Below, one piece after another: positions 16,381 through 24,433 of a DNA stretch of 64,000 nucleotides (positions are counted from its first letter, which is position 1; each line of letters begins with the position of its first letter). Origin of the DNA: Haloarcula rubripromontorii (GTDB lineage: Archaea > Halobacteriota > Halobacteria > Halobacteriales > Haloarculaceae); the NCBI RefSeq assembly GCF_001280425.1, contig NZ_LIUF01000005.1:1-64000 (forward strand), given 5' to 3'. The translations under genes and the position numbers were made by a program. Below the pieces are notes generated by a model. It was given only the letters and a program-made list of their open reading frames with translations. It searched no databases and was not told the origin of the DNA.

Positions 16381-17463
16381 ATGATTCCGCTTGCGGAACC
16401 GACATTTGGAGACGCCGAACGTTCTCGGGTGGTTGACGCACTTGAACGTGGATGGATTTCCCCAAAGGGCGAGTACGTCACGGAGTTCGAAGATGTGTTC
16501 GGGGCTTGGATCGGAACCGAACACGCTTTCGCTACCTCGACCGGGACCGCTGCACTCCACCTTTCACTTTTGGCTGCCGGGATCGGCGAGGGAGATGAGG
16601 TAATCGTCCCGGACCTGACGTGGATCGCCTGTGCAAACGTCGTGTCCTACGTCGGTGCAACGCCGGTGTTCGCCGACGTTGATCCGGATACATACACACT
16701 CGACCCCGCTAGCGTCCGTGAGCGTCTCACCGAAGACACCAAGGCGGTGATGCCGGTCCATCTCTACGGACAGCCCTGCGAGATGACGCCGATTCAACGG
16801 CTCGCCGACAAGCATGATCTCTTGGTCCTCGAGGACGCTGCCGAGGCACACGGAGCGACGTATCGTGGTCGACGTGTGGGGAGCCTCGGCGACGTCGGCT
16901 GTTTCAGCTTTTACGGGAACAAGATCCTCACCACCGGTCAGGGTGGGATGATAACGACGGACGACGACGAACTTGCAGAGCGAATACGGCTGCTCCGGCG
17001 GGACGGTATGTCGAGAGACAGAAAGTACTACCACTCAGTGATCGGGTACAATTATCGACTGACGAATATACAGGCCGCAATCGGCGTTGGGCAGGTTGAG
17101 CGTGCCGACGCGATCCTTGAAAACAAACGCCGCGTCGCTGAGACATATCGCCGCGAGTTGACGACGCAGGACGTTCGCTTCCAAGCGACACCCGGTTGGG
17201 GGGAGTCAGCCCACTGGATGGTCGCCCCGGTGTTTCGAACGACCGGACAGTTCGAGCGGGTTCGGAACGCACTCGCTGATGCCGACGTAGAGACGCGGCC
17301 ATTTTTCTACCCACTCCACGAGCAACCGCCCTACGCCGGGAGTGGAAGCGATTGTCCTGTGACGGAACGACTCCATGAGCGTGGTCTGAATCTGCCGTCC
17401 GCTCCGAATCTTAATCACCAGATTATAATGGAGATATGTGACGTTATCCGCAATGCCCTCTAA
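16381..17463 (+). CDS. DegT/DnrJ/EryC1 family sugar aminotransferase
   Basis: This 360-residue PLP enzyme transfers an amino group to a keto-sugar nucleotide. It shows ATSTGTAALHLSLLAAGIG for cofactor phosphate binding, LVLEDAAEAHGA with the Asp that contacts the PLP ring, and FSFYGNKILTTGQGG with the Schiff-base Lys181. Size and motifs match LegC, PerA and PseC-type enzymes. It sits 61 bases after neuA, so the likely step is 4-amination of a 4-keto-6-deoxy sugar nucleotide produced by the SDR next door. That amine is what the formyltransferase could modify. Confidence 0.88.
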   Translation: MIPLAEPTFGDAERSRVVDALERGWISPKGEYVTEFEDVFGAWIGTEHAFATSTGTAALHLSLLAAGIGEGDEVIVPDLTWIACANVVSYVGATPVFADVDPDTYTLDPASVRERLTEDTKAVMPVHLYGQPCEMTPIQRLADKHDLLVLEDAAEAHGATYRGRRVGSLGDVGCFSFYGNKILTTGQGGMITTDDDELAERIRLLRRDGMSRDRKYYHSVIGYNYRLTNIQAAIGVGQVERADAILENKRRVAETYRRELTTQDVRFQATPGWGESAHWMVAPVFRTTGQFERVRNALADADVETRPFFYPLHEQPPYAGSGSDCPVTERLHERGLNLPSAPNLNHQIIMEICDVIRNAL

Positions 17464-17483
17464 TTTCGGCACCGAGGCGAGAA

Positions 17484-17492
17484 GGTTATAGT
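17484..17492 (+). promoter_or_regulatory. TATA-like box before the SDR gene
   Basis: GGTTATAGT lies 22-30 bases before ATG 17514, the expected place for a leaderless promoter. Confidence 0.45.
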
Positions 17493-17513
17493 CCCCGAAA
17501 AAAACTAACCCGT

Positions 17514-18545
17514 ATGGTTACCGAACTCCAAAATGAGCGGGTGCTGGTTACTGGGGGCGCCGGCTTCATTGGTTCCGCTCTCGTCAGGCGACTGCTCGAG
17601 AACGATAACCACGTCACTGTCTTGGACAACTTCGTAACGGGTTCCCTCGATAACTTACAGGATATCGTCAATCGAATCGAAGGGGAACGGGCCGACCTGG
17701 CAGACCACATCGACCTCGTTAGTGGTGATATCCTGCGGTCGGACCTGGCAGATCTGCTGGAGTCGAAGGAAATCGACTACGTGTTCCACCTCGCTGCAGA
17801 ACCATACATCCCGAGTTGTTACGATCGACCCACGGATTTCTTCTCGGTCAACGCAAACGGGACACTCAAACTGCTCCTCGCGTGCCGGGACGCTGACGTG
17901 GAGCGCATCCTTATATACTCGTCGTCGGAAGTGTACGGGACCGCCCAAGAGGTCCCGATGAGCGAGTCCCATCGTACGTATCCGCAGTCGACGTACGCGG
18001 TCAGTAAACTCGCAGCCGATCGCCTCTGTTTCACGCTCTTCCACGAACAGGATGTCCCGGTCGTCATCCTCCGTCAGTTTAACTGCTACGGGCCGCGAGA
18101 GACCCACCCCTACATCGTCCCCGAATTGATCGCACAGCTATCGACGGATAATCAGCTGTCGCTGGGGAATATTGAGGCGAGTCGCGACCTCACGTACGTC
18201 GAAGACGCGGTCCGCGGCGCCTCGAAGCTTATTAATTGTCCCGACGCGGAAGGCGAAGTTGTGAATCTCGGCTACGGTAAGGACTACACCGTTGAGGAGC
18301 TTGCGCACATAATCGCCGAAGAGATGGGGTACGCCGAAGTGAGCATCGAGGTCGAACAGTCCCGGTTCCGACCGCTGGACGTACAGCAGCTACACTGTGA
18401 TTATTCAAAGGCATCGGACCTGATCGACTACGAACCTCAGGTCGACATTCGTGAAGGGATACGGCGAACTATCGATTGGTACCAGCAAAACGGCGAATGG
18501 GTGTGGGAGCGGTCCCTGAAAGACCAGCTCTGGACTGAAGAATAA
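17514..18545 (+). CDS. NAD-dependent epimerase/dehydratase (extended SDR), sugar-nucleotide modifying
   Basis: A 343-residue extended short-chain dehydrogenase. LVTGGAGFIGSAL near residues 12-24 binds NAD, YVFHLAAEPYIPSCY follows, SSSEVYGTAQEVPM carries the active-site Ser, and STYAVSKLAADR holds Tyr161 and Lys165. Relatives include UDP-glucose 4-epimerases, GDP-mannose 4,6-dehydratases and LegB-type 4,6-dehydratases. Given the adjacent aminotransferase and nonulosonate genes, a 4,6-dehydratase making the keto-sugar is the favoured reading, but an epimerase cannot be excluded. It ends the plus-strand glycan genes. Confidence 0.82.
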   Translation: MVTELQNERVLVTGGAGFIGSALVRRLLENDNHVTVLDNFVTGSLDNLQDIVNRIEGERADLADHIDLVSGDILRSDLADLLESKEIDYVFHLAAEPYIPSCYDRPTDFFSVNANGTLKLLLACRDADVERILIYSSSEVYGTAQEVPMSESHRTYPQSTYAVSKLAADRLCFTLFHEQDVPVVILRQFNCYGPRETHPYIVPELIAQLSTDNQLSLGNIEASRDLTYVEDAVRGASKLINCPDAEGEVVNLGYGKDYTVEELAHIIAEEMGYAEVSIEVEQSRFRPLDVQQLHCDYSKASDLIDYEPQVDIREGIRRTIDWYQQNGEWVWERSLKDQLWTEE

Positions 18546-18769
18546 GCTCTGAACCGAAAAATAACCTGTTCCAATTGCTGCGTCAGAATTCGATGAGAGT
18601 ATACTGGTACCAACTGGGACACATCCTGTGGCGATGCCTGTACACTTACTGTCGGGATGGGGACGAGCAACGAACGGCGGAGACACGTCTCCAAATCGAC
18701 TGGCTATGCGCACTTTCGGCGGACGAGGGTCACTGTGCGTCTTCAGGAGATGTCGATGTAGACCTCTCG

Positions 18770-19423
18770 TCACGGCAGGATCATATACCTACTAATCTGT
18801 AGTCGACCTCCGTCTTCTTGTCTCACCGTGTGGGTTTTGAACGCTGGTTCGTCTGGTTCCGGAAGGTCGATGTCTATCTCGAACGGTTGCTCGTGGTTAG
18901 TAAGCGCTCCGCGTGGATCAGGTTCGCCAACACGCTTGATCGCCCCGGAGAGTTCATAGCTTTCAGTCGAAATGGTGATATTGTTCCCGCGCTGGACAAT
19001 GGCGTTGCTGAACTGCTGTTGACCGCTGTTTTCCAGAGTAGCCAGTGAAAGACCCACAAGCACGCGTTTGCGGTCGGGGTTCTGTGTCGCGTACGTGGTG
19101 ACCGCTCTCACTTCGGTTGCATCGTATCCGGCGACGGTAGTGATGTCGCCGGCAGCGATGCAGTCAGCCGTTTCTGCATCGACGGTTGTTTCGAGTACCA
19201 CATCGGTAGTCGTTTGCTGGAGACCACTACCGACCTGTTCAATACGGCCATTGAACGTGTAGTCTTTGGCTGGGAGCGTGACTGTCTGTCCGCGCCGGAC
19301 CTGTGTGCCGCCGAACCGACGGTTGGACTGCTGTCTGTGTGTGTTGAGTTCCGCTTCGATGAAGACAGTCTGTTCGGTTGAATCACTGGTCGTGTACGCG
19401 GCGACATCTTGAGCAACGTCCAA
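18770..19423 (-). CDS. DUF4330-like protein, probably lacking its N-terminus
   Basis: The 217-residue reading frame contains two related halves. Each has a phrase such as QVRRGQTVTLPAKDYTFNG or IVQRGNNITISTESYELSG followed by a short RIEQVG/IKRVG turn, resembling the beta-rich part of haloarchaeal DUF4330 proteins. Those normally begin with a cytoplasmic tail and one membrane helix, and neither is present. The only start is a TTG at 19423, and a stop lies 16 codons upstream with no ATG or GTG between, so the gene is probably 5'-truncated. It diverges from the Bat-type regulator. Confidence 0.5.
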   Translation of the reverse strand: MDVAQDVAAYTTSDSTEQTVFIEAELNTHRQQSNRRFGGTQVRRGQTVTLPAKDYTFNGRIEQVGSGLQQTTTDVVLETTVDAETADCIAAGDITTVAGYDATEVRAVTTYATQNPDRKRVLVGLSLATLENSGQQQFSNAIVQRGNNITISTESYELSGAIKRVGEPDPRGALTNHEQPFEIDIDLPEPDEPAFKTHTVRQEDGGRLQISRYMILP

Positions 19424-19530
19424 GTAGGAACAGAGCAGATCCCCACTATGATTATCAATATAGGCTCTCGATCAAAGGGTGCTATTAATATAGTGACAAT
19501 AGCCTTGTGCGAGATCCGTCTGGTGTCCGT

Positions 19531-20289
19531 ATGCGCAACACCGGCGACCAGAGATCAGCAGCCGAGGCGGACCAGCCAGTCGATGGCGCTGGGTACGGGC
19601 CGGCGAGCCCATCGGAGGCGACTGGGACATCACAGGAGAAGAGCCTCGGTGTCGATCTGTGTCTGAGCCATCCAGAACTGATACTGACGGATACAATCGA
19701 AAGTAGTCCAGACGTGACAGTCCGTCCGGAGCAGATGGTCGACGACGGCACGTCGAGTTTGCTGGTGATAGAGGCCGCGGGAGAAACCCTAGACCAGTTC
19801 GAAACAGCACTGGAGAGGGATAGCACAGTGTGTGATCATCTCGTGTTAGATTGGACGGAGACAAGCCGCGTCTATCGTGTCGAGGTGGCCGACAGCGCCG
19901 TCCGGATCACGCCCTCGCTCGTCCGTGCCGGTGGTCGGGCGCTTGACATCAAAGGGACAAGTGGACAGTGGCTGGTACACGCCCAGTTTCGGTCGCGGGC
20001 GGCACTGTCGCAGTTCCGAGCCGAATGCTCTGATCGGAATATCACGTTTCGACTTGATCGACTGTACTGGACCTCCGGAGAAGTCAACGCCGGTGCGTGC
20101 GGGCTCACCGCAGACCAGCAAGTCGCACTCGAGACGGCACACAGAGAGGGGTACTTCGACGTTCCCCGTGGCATCTCACAGGCAGAGTTGGCGGACAAAC
20201 TCGGCATTTCACCGTCGGCGATGTCACAGCGGATTCGGCGTGGGATGGACCAGGTTGTCGGGTCGGAGCTCGGACTCTCTGATGAGTAG
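19531..20289 (+). CDS. Bat-type HTH_10 transcriptional regulator
   Basis: From ATG 19531 the product is 252 residues. Residues about 40-185 match the regulatory region of bacterio-opsin activator-like proteins, with no clear catalytic motif. The C-terminus carries the HTH_10 domain: GLTADQQVALETAHREGYFD, then ISQAELADKLGISPSAMSQRI as the recognition helices. The first 30 residues are low-complexity. A GTG at 19507 would add eight residues; the ATG is preferred because TTAATATA at about 19486-19493 places a promoter suitably upstream. It heads a run of four regulators. Its target genes are unknown. Confidence 0.8.
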   Translation: MRNTGDQRSAAEADQPVDGAGYGPASPSEATGTSQEKSLGVDLCLSHPELILTDTIESSPDVTVRPEQMVDDGTSSLLVIEAAGETLDQFETALERDSTVCDHLVLDWTETSRVYRVEVADSAVRITPSLVRAGGRALDIKGTSGQWLVHAQFRSRAALSQFRAECSDRNITFRLDRLYWTSGEVNAGACGLTADQQVALETAHREGYFDVPRGISQAELADKLGISPSAMSQRIRRGMDQVVGSELGLSDE

Positions 20290-20396
20290 GTAGCTTGGGC
20301 GTGAAATAATGGTCGCTGAATTTTCAGGTGTGGCTATACGTGACAAGGGTAGTATGTGCCAAAAAGGATATTGTTCAGCTGTGACACCTGTACCGT

Positions 20397-22100
20397 ATGA
20401 GACACCGGATCGTGAGCGGGATGTGCGCTTTATTCCTCCTCTTGGCAGTCGCGTCTGTCTCCGTGGGTGTCGCTGCTGCAGCGGACGCCGGGCAGTATGC
20501 TGACTACACAGCGACGGGCAACGAAACAGCGCCAGCGATACAGTCGGTTGGTCCCACACAGGCTGTTGCAGACGGGCCGAACGGAACGGCGTTCGTCTGG
20601 GAACGGATAGACGGCGCGCGGCCCGGCGGGTATCAGATCGCAGTGGCTCTTAGCTCGCCACAGGAGAACCTCTCGGTCTGTGCGCGCGCAAACGGGTCAC
20701 TGAACTGTACGTCGGTCGGCCCGAACGGAACTGCGACGCTCACGACTCCCGGGATAACGGGACTCGATGAGCTCTCAGTCTCTCTCTACAACACGCGCAC
20801 CGACACCGCGATAGATCGGCAGCCGGTGTCTCTGCAGCCGATTCAGCGTGCCGGTGATATTGACGACGACGGGCTCAACAACAGCCACGAAGTGGTCCAG
20901 GGGACGAACCTCACTGACGCCGACACTGACGGCGACGGGCTGCTGGACGGGACAGAGGTCCACCAGCACGGGACGGCCCCCACGGACGCAGACACTGATG
21001 AAGACGGTGTCACCGACAGGACTGAGATCCAACAGGGCACCGATCCGAGACAGGACGATACCGATGGCGACGGCCTATCAGACGAACGTGAGCTGTCGCT
21101 CGGGACGAATCCGACCGTCGCGGATACTGACGGCGATGGGCTGTCCGACCAGCGAGAGGCGTCAGGCAAGACCGACCCAACCGACGCGGACACGGACAAC
21201 GACGGCGTCGTCGACGGCCGAGAGCTGACGGTCGGCACGAACCCGGTACAGGCCGACACCGACGCTGATGGGGTCGCTGATGGCAGGGAGCTAGCTCTGG
21301 GCATGGACCCAACAGTCGCAGACACTGACGGTGATGGGGTGGCAGATGGGACAGAACTCGAATCGGGGACCGAACCCACCGAGAGTGATACAGATAGTGA
21401 CGGCCTCGACGACGGAAGAGAACTGGCAGCCGGCACGTCCCCGACCACCGTCGATACGGATGGCGATGGCCTCAGCGACGGGCGCGAGGTTTCCGAACTT
21501 GGAACGGACCCACTCGCGTCCGATTCGGACGGTGACTTCCTGACTGACCCACAGGAAGTCACCTGGGGGACGAACCCGAACAGCGTTCTGACGCCAGCCT
21601 GGGTGACGAGTTCGCTACTGGGGTTCCTGATAGGGATTGGGCTGACAGTCGCAGCAATCAGGCGCGGCTGGGTTATACGGCTCTCAACGGCGGCCAGACT
21701 GTTCATCTATCGCTACCTCGAACTGGATCGGGAGATACTCGAAATTAACCGTGAAATCGACGCCACAGACAGGGTAGTCGAAGCTGACAGCGCAGATATC
21801 GACGTGGACACTGCAGCAGAGGCCTTCGAGCAAGCTGACCGGGAACTCACCCCCGACGCGCACCTCGTGAAGCTGATGCTGCAAGCCGAGAACGGTCGTC
21901 TGCACCAGACCGACATCGTTGAGGCGACGGACTGGTCGAAAGCGAAGGTTAGCCGCCTCCTTTCGCGGATGGTGGACGAAGACGAGGTCGTAAAGATACG
22001 TCTCGGCAGGGAGAACCTCATCTGTCTGGAGCGGGCAAAGCCCCCAGCGGCGAACTCGCCCCACGCAGGCGATATCAAGCCGCCGACACCCGGCGGATAA
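20397..22100 (+). CDS. membrane-anchored MarR-like HTH protein with extracellular thrombospondin type-3 calcium repeats
   Basis: This 567-residue protein has a signal peptide at residues 1-29, a beta-rich extracellular region to about 150, then 11 D-x-D-x-D-G calcium-binding repeats (about 153-397) of the form DTDGDGLSDGREL. One membrane segment follows at about 402-422 (SSLLGFLIGIGLTVAAI). The cytoplasmic tail ends in a winged-helix domain: DAHLVKLMLQAENGRLHQTD, ATDWSKAKVSRLLSRM and EDEVVKIRLGRENLICLE. The layout suggests a one-component sensor in which an external signal, calcium or a surface ligand, is passed to a DNA-binding domain held at the membrane. Proteolytic release is another possibility. 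There is no kinase or PAS domain. Confidence 0.85.
   Translation: MRHRIVSGMCALFLLLAVASVSVGVAAAADAGQYADYTATGNETAPAIQSVGPTQAVADGPNGTAFVWERIDGARPGGYQIAVALSSPQENLSVCARANGSLNCTSVGPNGTATLTTPGITGLDELSVSLYNTRTDTAIDRQPVSLQPIQRAGDIDDDGLNNSHEVVQGTNLTDADTDGDGLLDGTEVHQHGTAPTDADTDEDGVTDRTEIQQGTDPRQDDTDGDGLSDERELSLGTNPTVADTDGDGLSDQREASGKTDPTDADTDNDGVVDGRELTVGTNPVQADTDADGVADGRELALGMDPTVADTDGDGVADGTELESGTEPTESDTDSDGLDDGRELAAGTSPTTVDTDGDGLSDGREVSELGTDPLASDSDGDFLTDPQEVTWGTNPNSVLTPAWVTSSLLGFLIGIGLTVAAIRRGWVIRLSTAARLFIYRYLELDREILEINREIDATDRVVEADSADIDVDTAAEAFEQADRELTPDAHLVKLMLQAENGRLHQTDIVEATDWSKAKVSRLLSRMVDEDEVVKIRLGRENLICLERAKPPAANSPHAGDIKPPTPGG
20857..21588 (+). repeat. in-gene repeat coding for thrombospondin type-3 calcium motifs
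   Basis: Eleven units of roughly 60-75 bases each encode an Asp-rich loop (DTDGDG and variants) followed by an E-L-x-x-G-T-x-P segment. The reading frame is continuous and the units differ, so this is a protein repeat and not a CRISPR or satellite. Confidence 0.85.
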
Positions 22101-22570
22101 GCTGACTCACGGACCGGATAGCTTGGTCGGTAGTGGCATCACTGCACAGAGACGGATGAATTTTCGCCAAGCGTACCTGTCCGCCGCCGCCACGCCGGTC
22201 AGGAATCGGTTCACGACACAGGCCGGTAGCTGCAAAAGTCACCGTACTCCCGGCTTGTGTGCCTTCTACGTCCGGAAAACAGTCGAACCGGTCTGTGAGT
22301 CAGGACCTTCCACAGGACACGAGCGTGACTTTTCGCATACTAGTTGCCGTCGAACCGGTGGAACGATCCGGTATGGTGCGTGAAACAGTACCGGAACGAA
22401 GACATAGGCCGAACCCAAGAATATGGGTTTTTTGGGCCTTGATGAGCCGCTTTTACTGTCCCGCATCAAGAGTAAGTCCGTCGTTACCGACCTGCTAAAT
22501 CGGTGAAACAGTCGCAACCGACGGAACAGTCGGCCCGGTATATGACGGCTGCTGGAAAAGGAACGGGCAC
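22101..22570. other. 470-base gap with one hairpin, no gene recognised
   Basis: No supported reading frame is seen on either strand. At 22406-22439 an outer AGGCC/GGCCT stem encloses an inner AACCC/GGGTT stem, with a T run on the 3' side. It could be a terminator or part of an untranslated leader or small RNA. The rest has no clear repeat or RNA gene. Confidence 0.4.
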
Positions 22571-23284
22571 ATGTCGATAGCTGAAACGACTTCCGAACCC
22601 ACGGCAGCCGAGGCAGAAGAGTCCCCGACAGACGAGTCTCCGTCTGGAGGCTCCTCATCTGACGACGCCCTCACCCGCGACGACCTCTTCCACGTCCTCC
22701 AGTGTCGTCGTCGCCGCCTGGTCCTCAAGTACCTCCACGAGTACCCCGGCGATGAGCCGGCCGATATGAGCGACATCGCAGAGCACATCGCGGCGCTGGA
22801 ACACGACACAACCATCGACTCGCTTCGCTCGAAACAGCGCCAGCGCGTCTACATCGCGCTGTATCAGTCCCACCTCCCGAAGATGGACGACGCGGGCGTC
22901 ATCAACTACAATCAGGACCGGGGACTCGTCGAAGCGACAGCGCTCGCGAGCTCCTTCGATAAATATCTCGCTGCGGAACCATCACTCCTGTCGACGCCGA
23001 CTGCGGAGTCGACGCTGTCGGCCGGGCCTGTAACTGACCACGACCGGACCGGTGCCCACACGCCTGCCGATGAGCGGTGGGCAGGTCGGTATCTCGGGAC
23101 TGCGTGTGCCACACTGGTTGCAGTCGGTGGACTCGTACTCAGCGGGACTACAGTGTCAGGCGTCGCAGTCGCACTCGTCGTGAGCGTGGTATTTGTAGCA
23201 CTGGCAGTGGGCCATCGGCTCTCGCTGTCGGGGTCGCGGTCGCTTTCAGACCGTCTACGGGCCGCTCTCGATACGGAGATGTAA
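22571..23284 (+). CDS. winged-helix (DUF7344-like) protein with two C-terminal membrane helices
   Basis: A 237-residue protein. After an acidic low-complexity start, residues about 35-125 read LTRDDLFHVLQCRRRRLVLKY, then DMSDIAEHIAA and YIALYQSHLPKMDDAGVINY, the haloarchaeal winged-helix unit called DUF7344 in current family lists. The final 60 residues contain two hydrophobic helices, so the protein is membrane-bound with a cytoplasmic DNA-binding-like head. It is followed 55 bases later by a paralogue, and both lie behind the calcium-repeat regulator. Confidence 0.75.
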   Translation: MSIAETTSEPTAAEAEESPTDESPSGGSSSDDALTRDDLFHVLQCRRRRLVLKYLHEYPGDEPADMSDIAEHIAALEHDTTIDSLRSKQRQRVYIALYQSHLPKMDDAGVINYNQDRGLVEATALASSFDKYLAAEPSLLSTPTAESTLSAGPVTDHDRTGAHTPADERWAGRYLGTACATLVAVGGLVLSGTTVSGVAVALVVSVVFVALAVGHRLSLSGSRSLSDRLRAALDTEM

Positions 23285-23339
23285 GCTATGTACTGGACAG
23301 ATGCGTGCACACAGCGGGACACTCGGGGGTGACCAACAT

Positions 23340-23900
23340 ATGCGACCAGCAGTAGGTCCCGACGCCGTCGTTGATACCGGGAAAAGGACTACGCCGCCAG
23401 CGCAAAACGACCTCGATGGCGCGACCCTATTCGATAGTCTCGGCAACGAGCGCCGCCGCGCATGCTTGTACTGCCTTGCTGAACACGGGACAGCGCTCTC
23501 TGTCAGTACGCTGGGCGAACAGGTGGCACGGGCCGTCGCCGATGCAGAGACCGATAGTGACGAACTCTACGACAGTGTGTACATCTCACTCTGTCAGACT
23601 CACCTGCCCAAACTCGACGCTGCCGGGCTGGTAGAATACGAGCAAGACCGAAAACGTGTCCGTCAGGGCCCCAGGTTCGACGCTATCAGGGACCAGTTCG
23701 AAGCGGCCCACACGCCCGAGGAACAGGCAGCCGAGAGTATTCGAGCCGAGCCCATCGCGAGTATTCTGACAGTGGCGATAGGCGCGGCCGCAGTCGCGAG
23801 TCCACCGACAGCCAGAATCGTACTGCTTTTCGGACTCGTCGGGGGTCACCTTCTCGTTCTCATCCTTGGGTCCACGTCTTCGTTCAGAAGTAGTGACTGA
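23340..23900 (+). CDS. winged-helix (DUF7344-like) membrane protein, paralogue of the preceding gene
   Basis: From ATG 23340 the product is 186 residues. It has the same order as its neighbour: ATLFDSLGNERRRACLYCL, then VSTLGEQVARAVA and YISLCQTHLPKLDAAGLVEY, followed by two hydrophobic helices near the end. GGGGTGA at 23326-23332 lies seven bases before this ATG and acts as a Shine-Dalgarno match, favouring it over the in-frame ATG at 23301. The pair probably arose by tandem duplication and diverged strongly. Function unknown; transcriptional control at the membrane is the inference. Confidence 0.72.
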   Translation: MRPAVGPDAVVDTGKRTTPPAQNDLDGATLFDSLGNERRRACLYCLAEHGTALSVSTLGEQVARAVADAETDSDELYDSVYISLCQTHLPKLDAAGLVEYEQDRKRVRQGPRFDAIRDQFEAAHTPEEQAAESIRAEPIASILTVAIGAAAVASPPTARIVLLFGLVGGHLLVLILGSTSSFRSSD

Positions 23901-24152
23901 GCGCGTCCGTGTGGTCGGACGTAGCACAGACACCGGCCAGTGGTGAAATAGTAGTCACCTGCTACCGTAGTGAACGTTCCGCCGGGCGGCTGTTGCGTGT
24001 TGGACAGTGCCACAGACAGAGACCGGTGTCGTATTGTGGCGCAATCCTTGACGGCGGTTCCCTGAACTGAGCGGCAGAAGTACGCGTCTACCGGGTGAAT
24101 AGCGGGCGTAAAGAAGCATATAATCAAACGGTGGGCGGCAGAGAAAGCGTGT

Positions 24153-24281
24153 ATGACCGACTATGCCAGTATGCGAAAAGCGATCGAAGAGACGAAAGAA
24201 TCGTTCGATGCGGTCGAGCGGTTCCAACGTCGGTCAGCCCTCTGTCCTTGGTTGAATGTCCCGCTTCGTGATGAGCCGTAA
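24153..24281 (+). CDS. possible 42-residue small protein
   Basis: A short frame starting MTDYASMRKAIEETKESFD forms a charged amphipathic helix and ends LNVPLRDEP. An AT-rich CATATAATC at about 24118-24126 lies 27-35 bases upstream of the ATG, as expected for a leaderless gene. The family is not recognised. The support is promoter spacing and plausible haloarchaeal composition only. Confidence 0.4.
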   Translation: MTDYASMRKAIEETKESFDAVERFQRRSALCPWLNVPLRDEP

Positions 24282-24421
24282 GTAAGCCACAGGTGCGTCT
24301 TGACCGCCGGACCGGCAGTTATACACGACCGGTTCCCTGTCCGCCCCGATGGGACCGAGCCGCTGGCTGGATGAAAATACACTTCACCCATCGGTGGAAA
24401 GCTGATGCATATGAATCAGGC

Positions 24422-24426
24422 GGAGG
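24422..24426 (+). promoter_or_regulatory. ribosome binding site deciding the trkA start
   Basis: GGAGG ends seven bases before GTG 24434, which immediately precedes the first conserved strand (YIVIVGAGEVG). This selects GTG over upstream in-frame ATG codons. Confidence 0.65.
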
Positions 24427-24433
24427 CGCAGCC

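Noticed and set aside
20857-21588. Regular repeats considered as a CRISPR array
   Set aside because: The units are in one reading frame, vary in sequence and encode DxDxDG motifs. There are no constant repeats with unique spacers.
20843-21706. Serine/proline-rich minus-strand frame opposite the calcium repeats
   Set aside because: It is a direct reverse image of the Asp/Gly repeat codons and has no independent support.
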